Part shown: positions 43,066 to 49,930 of the stretch, in pieces
How positions within the stretch are numbered: position 1 is the stretch's first letter
How the letters are laid out: each line of letters begins with the position of its first letter
NCBI GenBank assembly: GCA_038230595.1
Contig: JBBRMY010000006.1
Location: 1 to 54,548 of the forward strand
Direction of reading: 5' to 3'
Source: JBBRMY01 sp038230595
GTDB lineage: Bacteria; Bacteroidota; Ignavibacteria; Tepidaquicellales; Tepidaquicellaceae
DNA: 54,548 nt
The notes under the pieces: model-generated
Seen by the model: the letters and a program-made list of their open reading frames with translations, nothing else
Told to the model about the DNA's origin: nothing
Database searches by the model: none
Made by a program: the position numbers and the translations under genes

Positions 43066-43554
43066 TTGGAAACATTAAAAAAAGAAAAAGTCGATCTGCT
43101 TGAATTGTCAAAGAACAATGCTGCTGGATTCGATCCGACCGGTAAGAATATTTTTTTCTATGATGGAGTCTGCGTTTACTGCAGGGACGTAGTTAATGCT
43201 TGTATTACATCTGATAATGATAAATTATTTTACTATTCCCCGCTTCAGAGTCATTTTGCTCAAAATGCACTTAAGCGATACGGCATAAACAGTCTTGATC
43301 TACTTTCTATGTATGTTATCTCGAATTACAATACTTCGGAGGAGTTTCTGATGAATGCAGCATGCGCTAGTAATTTTGTGCTTACCAGACTGCATGGTGA
43401 GATGAAAAATATAGGAATTGAGAACAGCAAAAAGCCACGTGCTCAGCAAGATGAGGATTACAAGTATGTAGCTGATAACCGGTATGAAAAATACGGAAAG
43501 TTTGATGATATTGATATTCCTTCACCGCAGTTCAGAAATAAATTTTTATTTTAA
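43066..43554 (+). CDS. DCC1-like thiol-disulfide oxidoreductase family protein (DUF393)
   Basis: The 162-residue protein starts at TTG. KNIFFYDGVCVYCRDVVN at about 27-44 has the DGxCxxC motif (Cys36 and Cys39), followed by LFYYSPLQSHFAQNALKRYG, the usual next element. YVADNRYEKYGKFDDIDIPSPQFRNKFLF is the C-terminal Y-x-x-V-A-x-N-R-Y-x-x-x-G...P motif. An unusual N-terminal extension of about 25 residues precedes the domain. The family is thioredoxin-like with no established substrate. It starts 14 bp after the Fe-S protein gene and 21 bp before metK. Confidence 0.88.
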   Translation: METLKKEKVDLLELSKNNAAGFDPTGKNIFFYDGVCVYCRDVVNACITSDNDKLFYYSPLQSHFAQNALKRYGINSLDLLSMYVISNYNTSEEFLMNAACASNFVLTRLHGEMKNIGIENSKKPRAQQDEDYKYVADNRYEKYGKFDDIDIPSPQFRNKFLF

Positions 43555-43565
43555 ATAATCTTAAC

Positions 43566-43570
43566 AGGAG
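43566..43570 (+). promoter_or_regulatory. Shine-Dalgarno of metK
   Basis: AGGAG lies 5 bases before the ATG at 43576; one of the few clear ribosome-binding sites in the window. Confidence 0.7.
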
Positions 43571-43575
43571 AAACA

Positions 43576-44709
43576 ATGTCTTATTTTTTTACATCTGAAT
43601 CTGTCAGTGAAGGTCATCCGGATAAAGTCTGCGACCAGATCTCTGATGCGATATTAGATGATATATTAAGAAATGACCCTATGGCAAGAGTTGCATGCGA
43701 AACATTTTGCGCAACAGGAATGGTACTTGTCGGAGGAGAGATAACCACAAAGCATTATGTGGATATTCCAAAGATCGTAAGAAGAGTTATAAAAGATATC
43801 GGTTACGACAAAGGTGAGTACAGATTTGATTACGAATCATGCAGCATTTTATCTGCGATAAATACTCAGTCACCTGATATTGCAATGGGCGTGAACACCG
43901 GCGGTGCAGGCGATCAGGGAATGATGTTCGGTTATGCAACTAACGAGACAAAAGAGTTTATGCCAATGACTCTGGTCTATGCGCATAAGCTTGTTAAAAG
44001 ACTTAGCGAGATCAGAAAAAAAGAATTAAAGAAGATGCCATATCTGAGACCTGATTCAAAATCACAGGTAACAGTTGAGTATAACGAGAATAACGAACCG
44101 AAGAGAATTGATGCTATCGTTATCTCTACCCAGCACGATCCTCATGTATCATTGAAGAAGATCAAAGATGATATAATGAAATATGTCATTAAGCAGGTTA
44201 TTCCATCTAACCTTATTGACAAAAAGACCAAGTTCCATATTAATCCAACAGGTAATTTTGTTATCGGCGGTCCGCACGGAGATACAGGGCTTACAGGAAG
44301 AAAAATTATTGTTGATACATACGGCGGTAAAGCTCCTCACGGAGGCGGCGCTTTCTCAGGAAAAGATCCTACGAAAGTTGACAGAAGCGCAGCATATGCA
44401 GCGAGACATCTTGCTAAAAATATTGTAGCTGCAAAACTTGCTACAGAATGTATGATACAGCTTTCATATGCTATCGGAGTTTCACAGCCTGTTTCAATTT
44501 ATATTAATACATACGGTACAGGAAAAGATGACAGAAAACTTGGTGAATTCATCAGAAAGAATGTTGATCTTACACCTGCAGGAATTATCAAAAGACTTGA
44601 TCTTAGAAAACCTATCTACAGAGCGACTGCTGCTTATGGTCACTTCGGCAGAAATGAATTTTCATGGGAAAAGCTTGATCTTGTAAATCTGTTTAAGAAA
44701 TTTAAGTAG
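43576..44709 (+). CDS. metK: S-adenosylmethionine synthetase
   Basis: This 377-residue enzyme makes SAM from methionine and ATP. Motifs include SVSEGHPDKVCDQISDAILD (about 9-28), GGAGDQGMMFGYA (about 108-120), FVIGGPHGDTGLTGRKIIVDTYGG (about 229-252) and KDPTKVDRSAAYAARH (about 266-281). These place the Mg, K and ATP residues as usual. The length matches the norm. No SAM riboswitch is visible upstream, where only 21 bp separate it from the DCC gene. A GTTGGTG-type palindrome follows its stop. Confidence 0.97.
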   Translation: MSYFFTSESVSEGHPDKVCDQISDAILDDILRNDPMARVACETFCATGMVLVGGEITTKHYVDIPKIVRRVIKDIGYDKGEYRFDYESCSILSAINTQSPDIAMGVNTGGAGDQGMMFGYATNETKEFMPMTLVYAHKLVKRLSEIRKKELKKMPYLRPDSKSQVTVEYNENNEPKRIDAIVISTQHDPHVSLKKIKDDIMKYVIKQVIPSNLIDKKTKFHINPTGNFVIGGPHGDTGLTGRKIIVDTYGGKAPHGGGAFSGKDPTKVDRSAAYAARHLAKNIVAAKLATECMIQLSYAIGVSQPVSIYINTYGTGKDDRKLGEFIRKNVDLTPAGIIKRLDLRKPIYRATAAYGHFGRNEFSWEKLDLVNLFKKFK

Positions 44710-44740
44710 TTACGAAGCAACGCAAGCTTTAATCTTCGCC

Positions 44741-44765
44741 GCCGTTGGTGTTTTCCACCAACGGC
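44741..44765. repeat. GTTGGTG-family palindrome, short version (B4)
   Basis: GCCGTTGGTG pairs with CACCAACGGC around TTTTC. It shares the outer arms of the 45-nt elements at 33974 and 34658 but lacks their inner stem, and its arm ends differ compensatorily (GCCGTT/AACGGC instead of GCTGTT/AACAGC is a paired change at one position). Confidence 0.8.
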
Positions 44766-44768
44766 TAA

Positions 44769-45611
44769 GTGAAGTCTGTTTTTAATTCAACTCCCCTGTT
44801 CAATTATAAGAAGTATAAACCCAATCCCATGAACGGCTTCTTTTATGGATTCTTTTACCCCTTCAGATGTATAAGCTTCTTCTTTAAGTATCCAAAAATT
44901 ATTTTACTATCAGTACTCCCGGTCATAATAAATTTTACAATTTACTTTTTTCTATTTATTTATCTTTATAAAAAAGTAACCGACAATCTCCCTTTCCATG
45001 AAGGAGCTATAACACAGTTTCAATTTCTTCAGGAATTTGTTAACGCCTTAATATCAATAATTGGAATTGTTGTGGTTCTCGGATTATGCTTTTTAGGATT
45101 TATTTTTTTAGGAGGGATCATCGGAGCTCCTTTCAATGATAGAATATCAATTGAAGTTGAAAAGATAATAAAAACATCCCCTGCCGCTGCCGTTGGTATT
45201 TCTATTATAGACCAAAAGCCAATTGTAACACGGGGATTTTTCAGTGAAGCATTACTTTCCATAAAAGCTGAAACGCAAAAATTATTATTTTACCTTTGCA
45301 TAATAATTCCACTATTTTTTATAGGTTTCATTCCTATTGCCGGTGAGGTTATTTCCATTAGTGTCGGCACTTTTTTTTCATTTTTTTATAATGCTTTGGA
45401 ATTCCTTGACTATCCGATGTCGAGACGGAATATAAGCTTTAGGAAAAGGCTCAGCACAATTCAATCAGGGGGAATGCTTTCATACGGATTTGGATGTATC
45501 TGCTTTTTATTTATGTTCATTCCTTTTCTTAATGTTTTCTTTAAACCGTTGCTTGTTGTGAGCGGAACAGACCTTTATTTAAAAAAATATAATACAATAA
45601 AATATAAATGA
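44769..45611 (+). CDS. EI24/CysZ-like integral membrane protein
   Basis: The 280-residue protein has five to six long hydrophobic segments. PMNGFFYGFFYPFRCISFFFKYPKIILLSVLPVIINFTIYF (about 20-60), GGIIGAPFNDRISIEVEKII (about 116-135) and the F-Y-N-A-L-E-F-LDYPMSRR-x-ISFRKRL stretch (about 206-229) are the EI24/CysZ-family features. CysZ transports sulfate; other EI24-domain proteins are of unknown role, so a substrate is not assigned. The start is either GTG 44769, just after a palindrome, or ATG 44829 (MNGFFYG); conservation favours the latter. It overlaps the next gene by four bases (ATGA). Confidence 0.75.
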   Translation: MKSVFNSTPLFNYKKYKPNPMNGFFYGFFYPFRCISFFFKYPKIILLSVLPVIINFTIYFFLFIYLYKKVTDNLPFHEGAITQFQFLQEFVNALISIIGIVVVLGLCFLGFIFLGGIIGAPFNDRISIEVEKIIKTSPAAAVGISIIDQKPIVTRGFFSEALLSIKAETQKLLFYLCIIIPLFFIGFIPIAGEVISISVGTFFSFFYNALEFLDYPMSRRNISFRKRLSTIQSGGMLSYGFGCICFLFMFIPFLNVFFKPLLVVSGTDLYLKKYNTIKYK

Positions 45612-46165
45612 TATTAATTTCAGTACATGGTGATACAAATTTCAATGAAATAAAACTATATGATCGTGGTGATTCATTTGAAGGACATCTCGATAATTAT
45701 GTAGGTGTATATGCAGCGATGAAGGCTTTTTTCAGCGGAGAAATGAATTCGGATAATGTTAAAATGGTAATTACTTATGGCGAAGAAGTTGATATGGCAG
45801 GAGCAAGAGAAGAGGCAGCTAAGCTAACTTCAAATGATATTGCGATAGTCATGGATGTGACTGCAACTCCGACTGAAAAGGATTTTGTAATTGAGAAATG
45901 TGAGAATAAAAATATCAGGAAGATCCTGGATGAAGAATTGAAGGAATTCAGTTATGATATTTATGAAGGCTGCCCTGACCCGGTTTCCAATATGGATGAA
46001 TGTGAAATTTACAGGAAGAAAACAGATAAATTCTTCTTTTTAGGAATTCCTGTTTTTGGAGGTGACTATAATGCAGAGTTTGTTAGTGTTAAAAAAAGAA
46101 CAATTGATGAGACGGCGAAAGCATTGGTAAAAATATGTAAAGTATTGGAAGAATATCAGTCCTGA
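45608..46165 (+). CDS. Minimal M20/M28/M42-type metallopeptidase-like protein
   Basis: This 185-residue protein starts at the ATG of an ATGA overlap. It has SVHGDTN (4-10), HLDNYVGVYAAMKA (27-40), ITYGEEVDMAGAREEA (about 56-71) and IVMDVTAT (about 79-86). The order H-x-D, LDN-x-x-G, GEE-x-x-x-x-GA and D-V-T is that of clan MH metallopeptidases, but the protein is half their usual length: no dimerisation domain or long insert is present. A final metal-binding His near the C-terminus is not evident. It might be a compact deacetylase/peptidase or a decayed one. Its stop TGA lies inside the palindrome at 46161. Confidence 0.65.
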   Translation: MILISVHGDTNFNEIKLYDRGDSFEGHLDNYVGVYAAMKAFFSGEMNSDNVKMVITYGEEVDMAGAREEAAKLTSNDIAIVMDVTATPTEKDFVIEKCENKNIRKILDEELKEFSYDIYEGCPDPVSNMDECEIYRKKTDKFFFLGIPVFGGDYNAEFVSVKKRTIDETAKALVKICKVLEEYQS

Positions 46166-46186
46166 CAGGTTCTTTGTCCTGTCAGA
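46161..46186. repeat. CCTGACAGG-family palindrome overlapping a stop codon (copy 4)
   Basis: CCTGACAGG pairs with CCTGTCAG(A) around TTCTTTGT. The TGA in the left arm is the stop codon of the peptidase-like gene, so this repeat forms the end of that reading frame. Confidence 0.85.
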
Positions 46187-46212
46187 TCGCATTTGTATAA
46201 TTAATTATCACT

Positions 46213-46237
46213 CTTTACCAAACTCTGTTTGGTAAAG
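46213..46237. repeat. Core AAACTCTGTTT palindrome with CTTTACC arms (C5)
   Basis: CTTTACC pairs with GGTAAAG around AAACTCTGTTT. The core is identical to that at 40803 although the arms are unrelated. Confidence 0.85.
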
Positions 46238-46246
46238 AAATTGGAA

Positions 46247-46283
46247 GTCGAAACTCCGTTTCGACAGCGAAACAGAGTTTCGC
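46247..46283. repeat. Two adjacent core palindromes with GTCG and GCG arms (C6, C7)
   Basis: GTCG pairs with CGAC around AAACTCCGTTT (46247-46265). GCG then pairs with CGC around AAACAGAGTTT (46267-46283), which is the reverse complement of the AAACTCTGTTT core. The two lie one base apart. Confidence 0.85.
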
Positions 46284-46290
46284 TCACAAG

Positions 46291-46320
46291 TTCCGTCCCA
46301 AACAGGAGTTTGGGACGGAA
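46291..46320. repeat. Core palindrome with TTCCGTCCC arms, inverted (C8)
   Basis: TTCCGTCCC pairs with GGGACGGAA around AAACAGGAGTTT, a 12-nt inverted version of the core. The arms are the same as those of C1 at 40803, while the centre is in the other orientation. Confidence 0.85.
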
Positions 46321-46340
46321 GTATGGGTTATTGTAAAAGC

Positions 46341-46368
46341 GACCTGACAGGAAAAAACCTGTCAGGTC
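46341..46368. repeat. CCTGACAGG-family palindrome (copy 5)
   Basis: GACCTGACAGG pairs perfectly with CCTGTCAGGTC around AAAAAA. It lies 13 bases before the purL ATG and is the sixth palindrome in 208 bp. A stem so close to the start could hinder purL translation if transcription began upstream. Confidence 0.85.
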
Positions 46369-46381
46369 AATACTTAAAAAT

Positions 46382-48622
46382 ATGAATGTAGATATCAATG
46401 TTGCAAAAGAACTCGGTCTGTCCGAAGATGAATACCAAAAAATTCTGGACTGCCTCGGAAGAATTCCGACTTATACCGAGTTAGGAATTTTTTCTGTAAT
46501 GTGGAGTGAACATTGTTCTTATAAAAATTCTATCCTTCAAATAAAGACACTTCCCCGTGAAGGAAAGAATCTGCTCGTCTCTGCAGGAGATGAAAATGCA
46601 GGTCTTGTTGATATTGGTGACGGTCTTGCAATTGCATTTAAGATTGAATCACATAACCACCCCTCTGCAGTAGAGCCTTATCAGGGAGCAGCAACAGGTG
46701 TCGGAGGAATTCTCAGAGATATTTTTACAATGGGAGCGCGTCCAATAGCCGCCCTAAATTCACTCAGGTTTGGAAAAATAAATTCGGATGACATAAGGCA
46801 TAAAAGCAATCGTGTAAAATATCTTTTTAAAAATGTTGTTAAAGGTGTTGGTGATTACGGAAACTGCTTCGGTGTTCCGACTATAGGCGGAGAAGTTTAT
46901 TTTGAAGAATGTTACACTGATAATCCGCTGGTCAATGCAATGGCTGCCGGAATAGTTAAGCACGACCAGACTGCTACTGCTAAAGCAGCAGGTATTGGAA
47001 ATCCTGTTTTCATTGTAGGCTCTTCAACAGGTAAAGACGGAATACATGGAGCGACGTTTGCTTCAGAAGAAATTTCAGAAAAGTCTGAAAGTAAACGACC
47101 TAACGTTCAGGTCGGCGATCCTTTCACTGAAAAGCTTTTGCTTGAAGCAACTCTCGAAGTTATTCAAGCCGGTCTGGTTGTCGGCATTCAGGATATGGGT
47201 GCTGCAGGTATTACCTGTTCCACAAGCGAAATGTCTGCAAAGGGCGAATGCGGAATGGAGATCGATCTTGATAAAGTTCCTATTCGTGAAACGGATATGA
47301 CATCTTATGAAATAATGCTTTCTGAATCACAGGAGCGTATGCTTGTAGTTATTCAAAAAGGGAAAGAGAATGAAGTCAAAGAAATTTTTTCTAAATGGGA
47401 TCTCAATTGTGTTCAGATAGGAACAGTGATTAAAGAGCCTGTTGTTAGAATTTTTCACAAAGGGATCAAGGAAGCTGAAATTCCTGCTGATATACTTGTT
47501 CTTGGCGGCGGAGCACCTGCTTATAAAAGAGAAACAAAAAAACCGGAGTATCTTAAAGAGACAGGTACCTATAACTTGCCGAATTCTCAAATTGAAATTA
47601 CAGATGCGATATTAAAGCTTTTAGCTTCCCCAAATATCACAAATAAAAATTGGGTATATGGACAATATGACCAGCAGGTAAGAACAAATACCATGATCCT
47701 TCCCGGAGGTGATGCATCTGTAATTAGAATTAAGAATACAAATAAAGCAGTTTCATTCAAGGTCGACTGCAATGGAAGATATGTTTATCTTGATCCGTAT
47801 AAAGGAGCAATGATAGCCGTTTGCGAAAGCGCGCGAAATGTAGTCTGCACAGGAGCGACTCCCCTTGCAATAACTAATTGCCTGAACTTCGGCAATCCTT
47901 ACAATCCTGAAGTTTATTATCAGTTCACTGAAGCAATAAGAGGTATCGGCGATGCATGTAGAAAGCTTGAAACTCCGGTCACGGGGGGAAATGTTAGCTT
48001 TTACAATCAGTCACAGGATAATGCTATCTATCCGACACCTGTTATAGGAATGCTCGGACTTATAGAGAATTCAGATAATGCAATTACTTCATTTTTTAAA
48101 AATGAAGATGATGTTATTGTACTTCTTGGAAATGATTTTGAAAATAAATTAGACGGAAGTGAATATTTAAACACGATCCATAATTTAGTTAAAGGCGGAG
48201 CTCCGTATGTTGATCTCGATGAGGAGAAAAGATTGTATGATGCAGTTTTGGATATGATAAATAGTAAGCTCGTCAATTCAGCTCATGATATTTCTGATGG
48301 AGGTCTTGCCATCGCCCTTGCAGAATGCTGTATTATGAATCGGGATAATCCTATTGGCTGTAAAATTGATCTAATGTATGATCACAAAAACGGAGAAAAT
48401 TCATTTGTAGAATATTTATTTAATGAATCACAGGGAAGAATAATTGTAAGCCTTAATGAGAGTGATTTAGAGAAGGTTAAAGAAATTTCCAAAAAGACTA
48501 ATGTTCCTTTTAAAGTTTTGGGTAAGACAGGTGGGAAAAGTTTTAGAATAAATAAAACTGAAATATCATCTGAAAAATTGATAACTGCATATTACAAAAG
48601 CATAGAAATTATAATGGAATAA
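46382..48622 (+). CDS. purL: Phosphoribosylformylglycinamidine synthase subunit II
   Basis: The 746-residue purine biosynthesis enzyme converts FGAR to FGAM with ammonia from PurQ. Motifs: MWSEHCSYKNS (about 39-49), FKIESHNHPSAVEPYQGAATGVGGILRDIFTMGARPIA (about 71-108), GNCFGVPTIGGE (about 160-171), QDMGAAGITCSTSEMSAKGECGM (about 269-291), VTGGNVSFYNQ (about 535-545) and AHDISDGGLAIALAE (about 637-651). The size is that of the short PurL that needs PurS and PurQ, which are not in the window. It stands alone downstream of a palindrome cluster; the true promoter is probably inside or between these repeats. Confidence 0.97.
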   Translation: MNVDINVAKELGLSEDEYQKILDCLGRIPTYTELGIFSVMWSEHCSYKNSILQIKTLPREGKNLLVSAGDENAGLVDIGDGLAIAFKIESHNHPSAVEPYQGAATGVGGILRDIFTMGARPIAALNSLRFGKINSDDIRHKSNRVKYLFKNVVKGVGDYGNCFGVPTIGGEVYFEECYTDNPLVNAMAAGIVKHDQTATAKAAGIGNPVFIVGSSTGKDGIHGATFASEEISEKSESKRPNVQVGDPFTEKLLLEATLEVIQAGLVVGIQDMGAAGITCSTSEMSAKGECGMEIDLDKVPIRETDMTSYEIMLSESQERMLVVIQKGKENEVKEIFSKWDLNCVQIGTVIKEPVVRIFHKGIKEAEIPADILVLGGGAPAYKRETKKPEYLKETGTYNLPNSQIEITDAILKLLASPNITNKNWVYGQYDQQVRTNTMILPGGDASVIRIKNTNKAVSFKVDCNGRYVYLDPYKGAMIAVCESARNVVCTGATPLAITNCLNFGNPYNPEVYYQFTEAIRGIGDACRKLETPVTGGNVSFYNQSQDNAIYPTPVIGMLGLIENSDNAITSFFKNEDDVIVLLGNDFENKLDGSEYLNTIHNLVKGGAPYVDLDEEKRLYDAVLDMINSKLVNSAHDISDGGLAIALAECCIMNRDNPIGCKIDLMYDHKNGENSFVEYLFNESQGRIIVSLNESDLEKVKEISKKTNVPFKVLGKTGGKSFRINKTEISSEKLITAYYKSIEIIME

Positions 48623-48773
48623 ATCCTTTTTTCCTGCCTTTCTTCTTCAACTTCCTCCTATGAAATGAGTATAAAAAAAATCAATTCAAATAATTTTAAT
48701 TTGAAATTCTTAACTCATTTCACAATATTATTTATACAACTCACTTTCAATTTTACAAATTAAATTCCAAATC

Positions 48774-49304
48774 ATGAAAAAAACATCACTGTTTTTAGTA
48801 ATAATTCTATGTTCAATTTTTTCTTTTTCTCAGTTTTCAAATGCTCAGACAATAAACAAAGTTTATGTTGGCTTGAACTTAGGGGTAACTTCTTTTACCT
48901 CCGGTGGAGGTGATAATAAGTCTGATGTTCATATTGGCTTAGAATCTTCATATCGCCTTAATTCCAGTTATGCAGTAATAGCAACCGGTGCTGCTACTTT
49001 TGATGTAAACGCAACCTTCTGGGAAGGTACAGTCAATGCAAGATATTATTTTCAGCCGCAGTCTGAATACAAGTTTTTTGGTGAAGCCGGTTTAGGGATA
49101 TATACCTTAAAAGCAGAAGTTTTTGGAATAGTTCTGGAGACCAAATCTTATGCAGGGATTAATCTGGGTGGTGGTGTAAGCAAAGGATTTTTTGGTGATA
49201 AGCTGGTCATGAACCTGAAAGTAAAATATCATAATCCTTTTACTACCGGAGATGTTAAAACTAATTGGGTAAATACTACAATTGGAGCATCTGTTCCGCT
49301 ATAA
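48774..49304 (+). CDS. Outer-membrane beta-barrel protein
   Basis: This 176-residue protein has a signal peptide (about 1-24, FSFSQFSNAQ). The mature part has a barrel pattern: KVYVGLNLGVTSFTSGGGDNKSDVHIGLESSYRLNSSYAVIATGAATFDVNATFWEGTVNARYYFQP, FFGEAGLGIYTLK, YAGINLGGGVSKGF, and ends NTTIGASVPL. It matches the general OmpA-barrel/PF13505-like type found widely in this phylum. Neither ligand nor role is inferred. The 151-bp leader is AT-rich with nothing else evident. Confidence 0.85.
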   Translation: MKKTSLFLVIILCSIFSFSQFSNAQTINKVYVGLNLGVTSFTSGGGDNKSDVHIGLESSYRLNSSYAVIATGAATFDVNATFWEGTVNARYYFQPQSEYKFFGEAGLGIYTLKAEVFGIVLETKSYAGINLGGGVSKGFFGDKLVMNLKVKYHNPFTTGDVKTNWVNTTIGASVPL

Positions 49305-49340
49305 GAAATTAGATTTTGCTTAAAGAACGTAAGAATGTAT

Positions 49341-49360
49341 GGACAGGTCTCGACCTGTCC
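49341..49360. repeat. Palindrome GGACAGGT / ACCTGTCC
   Basis: An 8-bp perfect stem with a CTCG loop immediately precedes the 102-bp duplication. It is similar in design to the CCTGACAGG family. Confidence 0.75.
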
Positions 49361-49366
49361 GTACAG

Positions 49367-49570
49367 GTTGAAGTGAGACGCGATGCTCGCGTCTCTACAT
49401 GGGCAGACACTCAGGTCTGCCCCTACAAAGTTACTTTATTCAAAACTCCCGGTCATATTTCTCTATTAGTTGAAGTGAGACGCGATACTCGCGTCACTAC
49501 AAGGGCAGACACTCAGGTCTGCCCCTACAAAGTTGCTTTATTCAAAACTCCAAACCATATTTCTCTATCA
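49367..49570. repeat. Two direct 102-bp repeats, each with two palindromes
   Basis: Unit 1 is 49367-49468 and unit 2 is 49469-49570, about 90 percent identical by eye. Each begins GTTGAAGT, carries GAGACGCGA paired with TCGCGTCTC (49375-49395; unit 2 has TCGCGTCAC), then GGGCAGAC paired with GTCTGCCC (49401-49422 and 49503-49524). Each ends with the reverse-strand tail LIEKY-x-x-EF-stop of the small gene at 49542. The gene's own 3' end is in unit 2, and unit 1 carries a copy of just that tail. Confidence 0.9.
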
Positions 49571-49820
49571 GCTTTTTCAAGCCCTCTTTATAAACATATC
49601 TCACATCACATGTTTTTGTGAAGTTGATAGTAAAAAGCTCATCCTTATATCTAAATATTCCCTGAAAGTATTCTTTACTTTTTATCTCTCCATAAGCAGG
49701 ATAGTCATTAGTCAAAGTTCTCTTTTCTAATCCGACAAGCTCTATTTCCCTGTCCATATATTCTTTTTCATAAACATCTTTGATCCTGTCCTGCAATTGC
49801 TGATCTAATATTTCCTGCAT
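49542..49820 (-). CDS. Small hypothetical protein whose 3' end is duplicated
   Basis: The 92 codons read MQEILDQQLQDRIKDVYEKEYMDREIELVGLEKRTLTNDYPAYG, then a beta-type segment EYFQGIFRYKDELFTINFTKTCDVRYVYKEGLKKLIEKYGLEF. Balanced charge, no signal and no recognised domain. It might be a small cytoplasmic protein of a type common in this phylum. The last nine codons and the stop belong to the second 102-bp repeat, and a tail copy lies in the first. It is divergent from the sigma-54 activator gene, 110 bp away. Confidence 0.65.
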   Translation of the reverse strand: MQEILDQQLQDRIKDVYEKEYMDREIELVGLEKRTLTNDYPAYGEIKSKEYFQGIFRYKDELFTINFTKTCDVRYVYKEGLKKLIEKYGLEF

Positions 49821-49930
49821 TTTCCTTTAAAATTATTTTGAGATACAATATATCTCAGATGCTTTTAAAGTTATATGGTAAAGCAAATAAACTTTAAATA
49901 TCCTGCTTATAAAGTTATATTTACAGCTAT

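Noticed and set aside
43555..43575. SAM riboswitch upstream of metK
   Set aside because: Only 21 bp separate metK from the preceding gene; there is no room for the aptamer.
46161..46368. CRISPR array
   Set aside because: The repeats are short palindromes of several families with 1-30 bp irregular spacing, not one repeat with equal unique spacers, and no cas gene is present.
49316..49621. Forward ORF of 101 codons through the 102-bp repeats
   Set aside because: Its sequence is a translation of palindromic repeats (duplicated VEVRRD-x-RV blocks), because the period is a multiple of three; no independent support.
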